A stretch of 64,000 nucleotides of DNA, taken from positions 1,922,001-1,986,000 of the forward strand of contig NZ_CP031012.1 in the NCBI RefSeq assembly GCF_009497775.1, in the 5' to 3' direction. Made by a program: the position numbers and the translations under genes. The DNA comes from Alcaligenes faecalis. GTDB lineage: Bacteria; Pseudomonadota; Gammaproteobacteria; Burkholderiales; Burkholderiaceae_B. Positions 7,859 to 17,563 of the stretch are shown here, one piece after another (position 1 is the first letter of the stretch; each line of letters starts with the position of its first letter). The notes beneath the pieces are model-generated. The model saw only the letters and a list, made by a program, of their open reading frames with translations. It made no database searches and had not been told where the DNA came from.

Positions 7859-9511
7859 ATGGAAATCGCTGCCCTTGGTCTGCGTGTAGATGGCGCTGAA
7901 GGAATAGACAAGTCTGCTGGTGCGTTAGATCGGCTGGTGCGTTCTGCTGTGTCTATGGAAAAGGCGGCTGATGGCTTAGCAAAGGGCGGCAAAAAAGCTG
8001 CCAAAGATATTAGCGAGATTGATAAAGAGGCAGCAAAAGCGGGCAAGAGTCTCACAGCCTTGTACTCAGATGCTATGCGAACGGCAAAAGGGCTTGTTGG
8101 GTTATTTGCCTTGCGTCAATTGCAGCAATTTGTTGATGGCTGGTCGGACATGCAGTCTGTAGTTGGCGCATCCATTGGAGATATGTCCCGCGCGGCAGGA
8201 ATGATGACTAGGCTTGTAGATATCGCGAATGCGAGCTACAGCCCGCTTCAACAGACCGTTGATGTCTACTCACGGAATGTATCGGTTCTGCGTGACCTGG
8301 GGAAATCGTCTGATGAGGCTGCTGCTTTCACTGAAAGTCTGAACCATATGCTGGTTCTCACCGCTACTCGCGGCGAACGTGCTACGTCTGTTCAAAATGC
8401 GTTAGCAAAAGCTATGGCCGTAGGGAAGTTGGATGCGCAGGGATTGGAGACCGTGCTCGCGAACGGCGGGGAGGTTGCTCAGGCCTTGGCTAAAGAGCTT
8501 GGCACAACTGTAAACGGCCTACGAGCGATGGCTACGCAAGGGAAAATCACCGGCAAAGTGATTGCTGAAGGTGTTATTAAACCGCTAGATGACGTCCGCG
8601 AAAGAGCGTCAGATATGCCCGCGACCATTGGCGATGCTTTCACTCGCATTCAGACGAATGTGACTGAGTTTGTGGGGAAATTTGACAAAGCGAGTGGAGT
8701 GTCTGCTGAGCTCGCAAGCGTCATTATCAAGATCGCAGATGGTATTAGGGTCGCCGGTGGCTATATGGCCTCTTTTGGCCAGCTTGTTGCCCCATTGTTT
8801 TCTGGATTAGGGGCTGTTCTAGGGACTGTTGCGGATCATGCCGGAATAGCTGTAGCGGCTTTGGCTGGCTTCTATGCGCCTGCGCTGATTGGAGGTATTT
8901 CCACGCTAACAGTGGCGTTGAATGTCGGCCTTGTTGGCGCAATCAAGGCCGTTACTGCAGCAATGATGGCCAACCCCATTGGGTTCATAGTTGGTGCATT
9001 GGCTGCAGCTTTGTATGCTGCATGGCAGTTTAGTGAGGGCTTCAGACGGTTCGTCGTGGACGACGTCGGTAAGTATGTAAAAATCACCACCAATTTAATC
9101 ATTGGGTCTTTCACTGCGGCCTCCACAGACATCAAATTTGTCTTCATGAATTTAAGCAATATCATCGGAGCGGCGATGATTGGCGTGGTTAACGTAGTCT
9201 TTGACTCACTTAACCTCATGATTAAAGGCGCGGTGTCGGGCATTGATGGGTTAATTGACCTTATAAACAAAATACCCAACGTCAATGTTGATAGGATTGG
9301 CGAAGCGTGGGCAATTCCCAATTTAAAAAATCCTTACTCAGACAAGTTGGCTGTAGCCGCGAAGGAAAGAAACGAGCAGATTAAGAGGGACATGAGCCGA
9401 GACTACGTTGGCGAATGGTTCTCCGGATCAGCAGATGGGAGCCCCCCACCTGATGCGGGAGGAGGGCAGGGGGGGCGTATCACCCAAGACGACCAAAGGC
9501 AGCGCTTCTGA
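7859..9511 (+). pseudogene. Tape measure protein, N-terminal part (frame broken)
   Basis: The first 550 codons of a tape measure protein, which sets tail length and travels into the host with the DNA. The N-terminal domain of the phage tape-measure family is recognisable (residues about 70-250, with SYSPLQQTVDVYSRN and GLETVLANGGEVAQALA), followed by hydrophobic helical stretches near 300-400. The frame runs off into TGA at 9509-9511 after a run of seven G at 9469-9475. With six G the reading would pass straight into the C-terminal part (..GGGQGG then VSPKTTKGS..). The gene is therefore either broken or carries a sequencing error. Confidence 0.8.
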
Positions 9512-10811
9512 GTTAGCCAATCTGGTTAAGCAGTTGCAATTGCAGCACGCCACTCTAGGCATGACCACCGAGCAGGCTGCCCGGTACGAGATTGAGATGG
9601 CCAAGGGCTCGGAGACAGACCGTAAACGAGCCTTGACACTGTACGACCAGATCCAAGCCTGGAATGAAACTGAGAAGGCTATGCAGGCGGCGATTGATTC
9701 CAGCCGCCAGTATCTGGCTTTTCAGCAGGAAATGGATGTATTCCAGCAGAAGTTGAATCTGGAGTCGGCTGGTGTCGGGATGGGCGATCGCCAGCGTGAG
9801 ATGGCCCAGGCTGATCTCGCTATCCGTCAGGAGTATGCCCAGAAACGTCTTGATCTGGAGATGGCCCAGCAGGTCAAAGAAACCGCGCTTACTCAGGAAC
9901 AGTACCAGTACCGTCTTGATTTATTCCGGCAGTTCGAGGAGCAGAAGCTGGCCGGCCTGCAGCAGTCAGCCGAAGCGCGAGCCATAGCCGAGGCTGACTG
10001 GACGAATGGAATGTCCAGGGCATGGGACAACTTTGCCACCAAAGCCCAGGATATCGCAGCTCAGACCGAACAGATCTTTACCGGGATGCTGAACAGCTTT
10101 TCTGTCGGATTCGGTAATGCCTTCGAGAAAATGGTTTTCGATTCCGAGAACCTTGGCGATGCTATGCGTAACGTGGCCCAAGGCATGGCGAGGGCGGTTG
10201 TCAATGCCTTGGCTCAAATGGCCGCCCAATGGCTTGTGTATCAAGCTGTTCAGTTGATCGTTGGTAAAACCACCCAGGCATCTGGTGCTGCGGCGATTGC
10301 GGCTAATGCGCAAGCTACGGCGCTGCAAGCGGGCTTGGCGGCTTTTGCAAGTACCGCCGCCATCCCTGTGGTCGGCCCTGCGGCTGCGCCTGCTGCGATG
10401 GCCGCTGCATTGACGATTGCCACTCCTTTGGCGACTGCAGTGGGCTTAACAGCAATGGCTGGTATGGCCCACGACGGTATTGATTCTGTCCCACAGACCG
10501 GGACATGGCTGCTGGAGAAGGGCGAGCGGGTTACCACAGCCAAGACTAGCGCCCGGCTTGACTCGGTTCTGGAGCGTATTGATGCACGTCAGCGCGGCGC
10601 TCGATCGTCTGGGCAGCCGGAAGATTCGCGCCCCTCCCGTGGGATGGTGGTTAACGTCATTGAGAATCCAGACCGCGCTGGGCAAACGGAGGTTCGTCAA
10701 AATGAGTATGGGGACGAGGAAGCCGATGTGTTTGTTGCGGATATCTTCGGTGGAGGAAAGCGCGCTCAGAGTATGGAGCGAGCTTATGGATTACGGCGGG
10801 TAGGGACATGA
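9476..10811 (+). pseudogene. Tape measure protein, C-terminal part (frame broken)
   Basis: Continuation of the tape measure in the next frame, about 440 codons. It holds a long coiled-coil region rich in Gln, Glu and Ala (TLYDQIQAWNETEKAMQ.., QREMAQADLAIRQEYAQK) and the lambda-type C-terminal domain with its Ala-rich hydrophobic segment, ending in MAHDGIDSVPQTGTWLLEKGERV, a typical tape-measure tail. No ribosome site or good start codon exists at the head of this frame, so it depends on the upstream part. Combined length would be about 990 residues, normal for a siphophage. It overlaps the next start by ATGA. Confidence 0.8.
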
Positions 10812-11275
10812 TTCATACAGATATTAACTATCCAGAGGGTCTGCCCTGGCCCGTCCGTGATGGCTACGGAATAAAACACACTCAGCCTTTCCAACGAACG
10901 CAGATGGAAGGTGGTCGGGCTCGCCAACGCAGGAGATTCAGCTCGGTCCCTACAACCGTCAATGTGAACTGGATCTTTAATGGCGATAACGAGGCCGCAC
11001 TGTTTGAGGCTTGGTTTCGGGACGCTATTAAAGATGGGGCTGAGTGGTTTAACTCGCCGCTTAAAACCCCGGTTGGTGAACAGCACTATGTGTGCCGCTT
11101 CGTCTCCATGTATACCGGCCCCGATCCGGTGGGGATGTGCTCCTGGCGTGTGGGCGCCACCTTGGAGATATGGGAGCGACCACTTATGCCGCCAGGGTGG
11201 GGCGAGTTCCCCGAGTTCGTCCTTGGGTCGAGCATCATCGATATTGCACTTAATCGGGAGTGGCCAGAAGTATGA
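10808..11275 (+). CDS. Phage distal tail / minor tail protein
   Basis: A 155-residue protein directly after the tape measure, overlapping it by ATGA. It has the PWPVRDGYGI opening, WIFNGDNEAALFEAWFRD in the middle and aromatic-rich beta-strand-like segments, as in the minor tail proteins found between tape measure and DUF1833 genes in lambdoid Burkholderiales phages. It probably joins the tube to the tip complex. Role inferred from order. Confidence 0.6.
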   Translation: MIHTDINYPEGLPWPVRDGYGIKHTQPFQRTQMEGGRARQRRRFSSVPTTVNVNWIFNGDNEAALFEAWFRDAIKDGAEWFNSPLKTPVGEQHYVCRFVSMYTGPDPVGMCSWRVGATLEIWERPLMPPGWGEFPEFVLGSSIIDIALNREWPEV

Positions 11276-11754
11276 GTGCTTTAGAGATTGTTTATGCCAG
11301 CGCTCCGACCGATTCGATGCTGCTTTATACGCTGGAGGTGTCCGCACCTGGTGTGACGCCGGTTCGGATCGTTCAGGGGTATGTGGATCGCATGCTTGGA
11401 GTGGACGGCCAGTTGGTGCTGTTTGAAGCGGCAGCCGTCGAGTTGTCGCTGCCTTCGCGTAACGCCTCTGGTCAGCAGACTTTGCGGTTTGGTATTGCCG
11501 GGGCCAATGACCGCATTCGGCCTATTGTCGATGCGATGCTTGAATCCGGACAGATGGTGACGCTGACAAGCCGGACGTACTTGGCCAGCGACATTACGGC
11601 ACCGGCAGAGCGGCCGTATGTCATGACCGTGCTGAGTGGACAGTTTGAGAACGGCACGTTTGTGGCTGAGGCCAGTTACTACGACCTGCTCAATACTGCC
11701 TGGCCGCGAGAGCGTTATACGGCAGAGACGGCACCGGGGATTCAATGGCTATGA
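11272..11754 (+). CDS. DUF1833 family tail protein
   Basis: A 160-residue protein matching the DUF1833 pattern: MSALEIVYASAPTD start, strand-rich body with a FEAAAVELSLP segment and a late ASYYDLLNTAWPRERYT, which is characteristic. It belongs to the tail-tip assembly module before the NlpC/P60 peptidase. The ATG at 11272 overlaps the previous stop and is preferred to the upstream in-frame start at 11260. Confidence 0.75.
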   Translation: MSALEIVYASAPTDSMLLYTLEVSAPGVTPVRIVQGYVDRMLGVDGQLVLFEAAAVELSLPSRNASGQQTLRFGIAGANDRIRPIVDAMLESGQMVTLTSRTYLASDITAPAERPYVMTVLSGQFENGTFVAEASYYDLLNTAWPRERYTAETAPGIQWL

Positions 11755-12152
11755 CGATCGATGACTTTCTGCGTACGCGGTACAAGCCGTTTGGCCGCAT
11801 TGTTCCGGAATTGGACTGCTGGGGCTTGGTCCGGTTGGCCAGAGCCTCGCTGTTCGGCAGGCCCATGCTGCCCAGTTATTCGGAAACCGACCCGGACGAT
11901 AAAGCGGGTCTGACCATGGCGGCTAGCGAAGTACGGGAGCAGGGCGGGTTCAAGGAAGTACCGCCCAGTCCCGGCGCTATCGCCACGGGCTGGCGCGCAC
12001 GGCTGTGCGTCCATGTCGGGATTGTCATAAAGGCTGATGGCAGACTCTGGGTACTGGAAACAGATGCCGGAACAGGCCCGACGCTCACCAAGCTCAACGC
12101 TTTTGAGGCCCGCTATACGCGAGTGATTTATTATGATGGCGTTGCCAGTTGA
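11745..12152 (+). CDS. Tail tip NlpC/P60-type peptidase
   Basis: A 135-residue protein with a Cys-His hydrolase layout: ELDCWGLVRLA holds the candidate catalytic Cys (residue 25) and CVHVGIVI the candidate His. This is the gpK-like tail-tip enzyme thought to cut peptidoglycan cross-links during DNA entry; here it lacks the extra JAB/MPN domain of lambda gpK. Starts at 11745 or 11751 are both possible. It overlaps the DUF1833 gene. The third cassette begins immediately after its stop. Confidence 0.75.
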   Translation: MAMTIDDFLRTRYKPFGRIVPELDCWGLVRLARASLFGRPMLPSYSETDPDDKAGLTMAASEVREQGGFKEVPPSPGAIATGWRARLCVHVGIVIKADGRLWVLETDAGTGPTLTKLNAFEARYTRVIYYDGVAS

Positions 12153-12176
12153 GTGTTTACAAAAAGAGGTGGTGAT

Positions 12177-12773
12177 TTGAGTACCGAGTTTTTCCTAATT
12201 GTGCAGGCCGTCATTGTGGCGCTTAACGGTATAGCTATTTTCTTTATTAAGAAAAATATAGAACACGGTTTCAGCGCTAGGCTTGCTGATTTAGAGGCGA
12301 AGAATCGCATGCAAGCACTTGAGCATCAGGTACGGTTTACACGTTTTGATGAAAAGGTGACATCAGCAATTGAAGGCGCATACTCTCTTGTTTGTGAGTA
12401 TTCAGATACGATTGGCAGAATTATTGAGCAGTCGTATCTAGACAAAGAAAAAGCCGGAGAAGAGTATAAGAGGCTGGTTGAATTGGCCGATAGATTCCGT
12501 ATGTATATGCAACGTGAGTCCATCTATCTACCAACAGACATAGCAGATAAGTTAATACTGACTAAATCATTGTTAGGAAATGAATTTAGACAATCCATCG
12601 AAGCATATATGGAGCGCACTAGAAAAAAAAATGAGGAAGGCGTACCAAGCATTTCGATTCTGACAAGCATTGGCGAGAAAGAAGCATTGCAAAGGAAGTG
12701 TGATTCCTTGATGTTTGACCTTCAGAAGATGGTTAGAACTTATCTTAGTAAGTTTATATTGCGTGACGTGTAG
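12177..12773 (+). CDS. Single-pass membrane protein with coiled-coil body, unknown function
   Basis: A 198-residue protein with an N-terminal membrane helix (FFLIVQAVIVALNGIAIFFI, residues 4-23) and a long charged, helical cytoplasmic or periplasmic part. The start is set by AGAGGTGG, seven bases before the TTG at 12177; a GTG at 12153 abuts the previous stop and lacks a site. Codon use is AT-rich compared with the tail genes on both sides. It interrupts the usual order peptidase-tail tip protein J. I do not recognise a family; a superinfection-exclusion role is plausible for a lone membrane gene in this place. Confidence 0.6.
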   Translation: MSTEFFLIVQAVIVALNGIAIFFIKKNIEHGFSARLADLEAKNRMQALEHQVRFTRFDEKVTSAIEGAYSLVCEYSDTIGRIIEQSYLDKEKAGEEYKRLVELADRFRMYMQRESIYLPTDIADKLILTKSLLGNEFRQSIEAYMERTRKKNEEGVPSISILTSIGEKEALQRKCDSLMFDLQKMVRTYLSKFILRDV

Positions 12774-12794
12774 ACTTGGGGCTAGAAAGCAAAT

Positions 12795-15518
12795 ATGACG
12801 ATTAAAGTCTACCCCTCTCGTATGGAGGGGGTACCAATTGAAACGCATGAATGGACCGGCACTTTAGCCGGTTTTTTTGCGTCCAAAGGTTTGGTGTACA
12901 CGCTGGCCGAGCAGCCTAGGTCGCACGTCTCAGTAAATGGCCAGCCGCTGCCGATGCTGGAGTGGGCAGATCGTCACCTTGCTGCTGGGGATGACGTGGA
13001 AATGCGTCTGATACAGCATGGAGGCGTGTTCTCGGGCTTGGGCAAGTTGTTGGGCAGCATCTTCAACTTTGCCTTCGGCTGGTTGATGCCAAAGAGTGGT
13101 AGTCAGAGCTACGGCTCCCCGGAGCAGGGCCAGCGGCTTGAGACGACTTCAGCCAAAGCCAACCAGGCAAAGCTGGGTGATGTGGTGCCCGAGCTGGCCG
13201 GCCGGTTCCGTCGCTACCCTGATTACCTGACGCCGCCACGCCGACGTTTCGTGAACTGGCGTGAACAGTGGCTGGAGTTCCATGCGTGTATCGGCCCAGG
13301 CCAGTACCAAATCAATGACGCGGACGTGAAAGTAGGGGACACACCGTTCTCTGCTTTGGGCGCTGATGGTTCATATGCCATCTACGGTCCAGGTGCAGAT
13401 CTGTCTGGAACATCCACACATGAGCATTGGCATACGGTCCCGGCAGTTGGTGGTACATCGTCGGGCACGGCAGGTCTGGAAATGTCCACGGAAATGGCAA
13501 ACCGGGAGAACACTCAGCCTGCAAGCTACTCGTTCGATGGAAGTTATATCTGGCGCTCTTCTGAGAGCGAGTACCCTCCAGGCTGGGGAGCTGGAACATT
13601 GGTCAATATTCGTTTCCCGCAGCAATTTGACGTTTCACGTCCAGCATTGCCATTCCCAAATGCTCAGCGCAATCGGTTCACCGGCGCTTTCAAGCATCTT
13701 ATGCCGATTGGTGGGCTGGGTTCTGTTTCGCTGAGCATGGAGTTCTCTGGTCAGCTATACAGCGTTGTGGTCGGCTCGATGGATTTGGATGAAAACGGAG
13801 ATGGCTGGATTGAATTGGTATTTCCGCGTCAAGACCCGGAAGACCCGGTGAACTGGGTCAATTTCGTTCCGCTTGGCCAGCAGACGATAATTTTCCAACT
13901 GTCTCCTGTGCCACGCTACGCCATTCAACAATACTCTTCTGACAATATCGTTGTTTGGCGTTTGTTGCCCAACGGCCAGAACGATCCTAATTGGAAGGGC
14001 TTTCCACAAGTGACAACCGGTGACGCCACCATCACATTCAACGGCGGTACGGTGTATGGAGAGTGGAGCAGCGAGTTTGTGGCCACACCGGGCAAGGAAA
14101 CGACGACTGGTATAGAAATCGACTTTTTCTTTCCGAATGGGCTGGGGTACATACGAGACAATGGTGATGTGACCACTCAAGGGCTGGGCATCGAAATTCA
14201 GTACCGCAATGCAGATGGCGGCCCACGCACGACGATCAGCAAGTGGTATGAGAACTGGACGCTGGATCAGATCGGAATTACCGAGTCGATCAGTGTTCCG
14301 CAAATGCGGCCGTCTGTCCGTGTTCGGCGGGTGGGAGCAAGCGCCACTTCCACGCAGGTCAAAGACACCATCCAGTGGTATGGGCTGAAAAGCCGTCTGC
14401 GGACGCGAACAAACTACCCGCGCTGGACCACGATGGCGGCCAAGCTGCGAGTCGGTGGACGGCTGGGAGCACAATCGGAAAACCAGATTAACGTGGTTGC
14501 GACGCGGATCCTGCCAGTTCTGAAAAGTGACGGCACTTGGTCTGCGCCACAGCCGACGCGGGACATTTCTGCGTTTGCGCGCTACATCACGGGCTCAATC
14601 GGGTACTCAGACTTGAATCTTGATGCCGACGAGCTGCGACGATTGGATGGAATTTGGAAGGCCCGAGGTGAAACGCTCGACCATGTGTATGACCTCACGA
14701 CAGCGCAAGATGCGCTGAAACTTGCTCTTCGGGCCGGATTCTCTGAGTTGACGGTATCGCATGGCCTGATTCGCCCGGTCCGCGATGATGTGCGTACGCA
14801 GTTCGAGCAAAGCTACTCACCGCTGAACATGACCAAGCCGTTGCGTGAAAGCGTGAGTCCTCGTAAGCCCATGGATCCGGACGGAGTAGAGGTCGAGTAC
14901 ATCGACGAGGAGACCTGGACGTCAATGACGGTGAAGTGCTTATTGCCAGGGGATCAGGGGTTTAAGCTGGAGAAATTGAAACTCGACGGCGTGACTGACC
15001 GAGTCCGGGCGTGGCGAATCGGTATGCGCCGACGCCGTGAGCAGGCCTATCGAAACCGTGAGTACAGTTTCGGCACAGAAATGGACGCGTTCAACAGTGA
15101 TTACCTGTCTTATGTGCCGCTGTTCGATGATGAGCCAGGCAATGCACAGATGGGCCTGCTGACTGATATTGGTCCTGCCTCTGGTGGAGCATTGCTGCGC
15201 ATCAGTGAGCCTTTGCGCTGGGTTGCCGGTGAGCCGCATTCTGTGGGCTACCGGACGCCAGAGGGCAAGTTTGTCGGCCCGTTCGTTGCATCTCCAGGGC
15301 CTGATGACTTCTCGCTCATTGCCAATATTCCGCAGCCCTGGCCAGAAGTCAGCTTGAAACAGGAGCTTCCACACATCTATTTTGGCCTGACTGCTGACTG
15401 GATAAAGCCAGCTCTGATCACGAACATCCTGGCCCGAGGCACAGACGCTACGGATGTGACCGCAGCAAATTACGACGTGCGTGTGTACGCCGATGACAAC
15501 AACAATCCGCCGGATTAA
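12795..15518 (+). CDS. Host specificity protein J-like central tail-tip protein (TipJ family)
   Basis: A 907-residue protein that forms the tail tip or central fibre and determines host range. N-terminal MTIKVYPSRMEG..HEWTG is a small domain, then HGGVFSGLGKLLG and PELAGRFRRYPDYL, typical of TipJ-type proteins lacking the long repeats of lambda J. The C-terminal region carries QPWPEVSLKQELPHIYFG. It is shorter than lambda J (about 1,130). An intrinsic terminator lies inside its first 28 codons. Its start codon follows the third cassette by 21 bases with only a weak ribosome site (AGAAAG). Confidence 0.8.
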   Translation: MTIKVYPSRMEGVPIETHEWTGTLAGFFASKGLVYTLAEQPRSHVSVNGQPLPMLEWADRHLAAGDDVEMRLIQHGGVFSGLGKLLGSIFNFAFGWLMPKSGSQSYGSPEQGQRLETTSAKANQAKLGDVVPELAGRFRRYPDYLTPPRRRFVNWREQWLEFHACIGPGQYQINDADVKVGDTPFSALGADGSYAIYGPGADLSGTSTHEHWHTVPAVGGTSSGTAGLEMSTEMANRENTQPASYSFDGSYIWRSSESEYPPGWGAGTLVNIRFPQQFDVSRPALPFPNAQRNRFTGAFKHLMPIGGLGSVSLSMEFSGQLYSVVVGSMDLDENGDGWIELVFPRQDPEDPVNWVNFVPLGQQTIIFQLSPVPRYAIQQYSSDNIVVWRLLPNGQNDPNWKGFPQVTTGDATITFNGGTVYGEWSSEFVATPGKETTTGIEIDFFFPNGLGYIRDNGDVTTQGLGIEIQYRNADGGPRTTISKWYENWTLDQIGITESISVPQMRPSVRVRRVGASATSTQVKDTIQWYGLKSRLRTRTNYPRWTTMAAKLRVGGRLGAQSENQINVVATRILPVLKSDGTWSAPQPTRDISAFARYITGSIGYSDLNLDADELRRLDGIWKARGETLDHVYDLTTAQDALKLALRAGFSELTVSHGLIRPVRDDVRTQFEQSYSPLNMTKPLRESVSPRKPMDPDGVEVEYIDEETWTSMTVKCLLPGDQGFKLEKLKLDGVTDRVRAWRIGMRRRREQAYRNREYSFGTEMDAFNSDYLSYVPLFDDEPGNAQMGLLTDIGPASGGALLRISEPLRWVAGEPHSVGYRTPEGKFVGPFVASPGPDDFSLIANIPQPWPEVSLKQELPHIYFGLTADWIKPALITNILARGTDATDVTAANYDVRVYADDNNNPPD
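12854..12878 (+). terminator. Intrinsic terminator inside the 5' end of the J-like gene
   Basis: ACCGGC (12855-12860), loop ACTTTA, GCCGGT (12867-12872), with the T-run 12872-12878. The stem is perfect and extended by a G-T pair. It encodes codons for TGTLAGFF in the J-like protein and is the third terminator found right behind an accessory cassette. Confidence 0.7.
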
Positions 15519-15540
15519 CCCCGGCGCCAGCATTAATCAA

Positions 15541-15561
15541 CCCGCTTCGGCGGGTTTTTTT
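15541..15561 (+). terminator. Intrinsic terminator between J-like and fibre genes
   Basis: CCCGC TTCG GCGGG followed by seven T, 22 bases after the stop of the J-like gene. Confidence 0.8.
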
Positions 15562-15574
15562 ATGGGCGTTTGAA

Positions 15575-17518
15575 ATGACGACATACAAAACCGGCAACCC
15601 GATCGGGAGCGCAAACCCCAAGGATCTGTACGACAATTCCCAGAATTTAGATAAAGCAGTAAATAGCCAGGAGAGCACTTGGGAAGACAGGCTCGGAGTT
15701 GTCAGACCAACATTAAAATCCGCCGTGGATCCCACGGGGCTGGTGCAGGAGGCTTTGGGGGCAGCGGAGCGGGCTGAAGAGACGGCAGATATTGCCGAGC
15801 ATATCGCTGCCATGGGGACTTACCTCACAAAAACGGAAGCAGATGCGGCCTTGCCTAAGCCTAAAGGCACGGTAATCCGAGTAACTAACGACCCCGATCC
15901 AGCCAACAACGGCTACTGGGTGTCTGACGGTTCGCAATGGATTTGGTCTGGAATCCAACCTGCTGACTACAAGTACCTAGTCGTTGCGAATAACGTAGCA
16001 CTTTCAACATTGCTGAAAATGGGGGTGTATGGGAGTGTGGCGGGGAATGATCACCCAGACTTGCCCAGCAGCTTCCCGGTCGGTGTTGGCAAAGTAATTC
16101 GGGTAGAACGACAATTGGATGCTGGCGTGAGCTCGTATGTCACTCAGTACCTGTACCAGACAGATCGGCCTCAGTTTCAGTGGACCCGGCGTGTATTGTC
16201 TAGTGGAGCGACCACTAGCTGGGTGATGCCTTTTGATCAATCCATTACGGGTGTCGTTAACGCAAATGCCAAACAGCTTCTGCGCCCAGGAACTTATGTT
16301 CTGACAGGAACGCCCTCTGAGCTTCCCAGCGACTGGCCCTCTGGTGCCACACCACTGGCCAAAGTTGAGCAGCATGGTGGATTTCGGGTCACTACGCTGT
16401 TTACGACTTCGAATGAGGCGTTGCGCTGGCAGTCGATTGGCGGCGGCAACTGGTCAATCATCAAAGGGTTTGGCTTAACCGCCACTTCCAATTTCACCCG
16501 TAACTACGCATACCGTGGATTGACCGCGCAGGGCAATGCTGATGACCTGCATGACGAAGGGCATTACATGCTCACGCAGCCGGCAACAGGGCTGCCCGCA
16601 GACGCACCGAATGAAACAGCGCTTGTTGACGTTGAGGTGTACGGCTCATTTGCTGTTCAGACCGTGCGTTATCGGAATCAGATGAAAAGTGTATGGCAGC
16701 GGTCGGGCACCATTACAAGTGCAGGCGTTGCTACTTGGCAGGTTCATCAGAAGATTGGTGGTGGTGACAACCCGCTGGCTGGAGCCGTCATTGCAGTGAT
16801 TGGCGACAGCATCGTTGAAAGCGGGAACTGGCCAGAGCAATTGGCCTCAGCGACTGGAGCCATCGTGCACAAGTTTGGCTTTGGCGGTTGCCGGATGTCT
16901 GCTTATCCGACAAGCATGGGACGCTACGACGGAATGTGTGGGTACGCGATCGCTACATGCATTGGCAGCGGTGACTACACATACCTGCTGGATTGTGCTG
17001 AAGCAGTGGCCCAGCCACCAACAAGCGATGACAACCGGCCTCAAGCGGCGGCATTGGCCGCATTGGACTGGTCAACGGTCGATATCCTGGTGATCGCATT
17101 TGGCACGAATGATTGGACTCGTCCAGACTTGGACTTGGGGACTGGTTATGGTGCTGATCCTACGGGCATGACACTGCGAGGCTCAGTGGCGCACATCATT
17201 CAATCGATCCAGGTGGCCTACCCGAATATTCGCATTGTGTTTCAACTTCCGTCCTATAGGACGTTTGGGGGAGGGCCGAATGCTGATGAAGATGCCTGGA
17301 TTGCCCGTGCTAACAATATCGCTCTGACTGATGTAAATGACGCCATTGCAGATGTGGCTCAACGGGCTGGTTGCCCGAGTATAGATATGCTTAGAGACGG
17401 CACAGTCAATGCGTACACAGCAGATCATTATCTTCGGGATGGGATTCACCCACGGCCCGGACTTGGATTTGCGCTATGGGCAAAGAGAATTGCCGGCTGG
17501 TTGCGCTCCATAGCATGA
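15575..17518 (+). CDS. Tail fibre/spike with C-terminal SGNH esterase domain
   Basis: A 647-residue protein. The N-terminal part (to about residue 130) resembles the virion-anchoring part of tail fibres; the middle (130-400) has repeated motifs of the type (L)RPGTYVLTGTP..LP and DLHDEGHYMLTQPATGLP, like receptor-binding fibre modules. Residues about 405-640 form an SGNH/GDSL hydrolase: GDS with Ser412, GTND at 510-513 and DGIHP with Asp622 and His625. Such domains remove acetyl groups from capsule or O-antigen. The ATG at 15575 follows the terminator by 13 bases and has only a weak ribosome site. Confidence 0.8.
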   Translation: MTTYKTGNPIGSANPKDLYDNSQNLDKAVNSQESTWEDRLGVVRPTLKSAVDPTGLVQEALGAAERAEETADIAEHIAAMGTYLTKTEADAALPKPKGTVIRVTNDPDPANNGYWVSDGSQWIWSGIQPADYKYLVVANNVALSTLLKMGVYGSVAGNDHPDLPSSFPVGVGKVIRVERQLDAGVSSYVTQYLYQTDRPQFQWTRRVLSSGATTSWVMPFDQSITGVVNANAKQLLRPGTYVLTGTPSELPSDWPSGATPLAKVEQHGGFRVTTLFTTSNEALRWQSIGGGNWSIIKGFGLTATSNFTRNYAYRGLTAQGNADDLHDEGHYMLTQPATGLPADAPNETALVDVEVYGSFAVQTVRYRNQMKSVWQRSGTITSAGVATWQVHQKIGGGDNPLAGAVIAVIGDSIVESGNWPEQLASATGAIVHKFGFGGCRMSAYPTSMGRYDGMCGYAIATCIGSGDYTYLLDCAEAVAQPPTSDDNRPQAAALAALDWSTVDILVIAFGTNDWTRPDLDLGTGYGADPTGMTLRGSVAHIIQSIQVAYPNIRIVFQLPSYRTFGGGPNADEDAWIARANNIALTDVNDAIADVAQRAGCPSIDMLRDGTVNAYTADHYLRDGIHPRPGLGFALWAKRIAGWLRSIA

Positions 17519-17563
17519 CGCGGGTTGTGGCTTATCCCCGCTAGTGCGGGGATGTCCGGCTTA

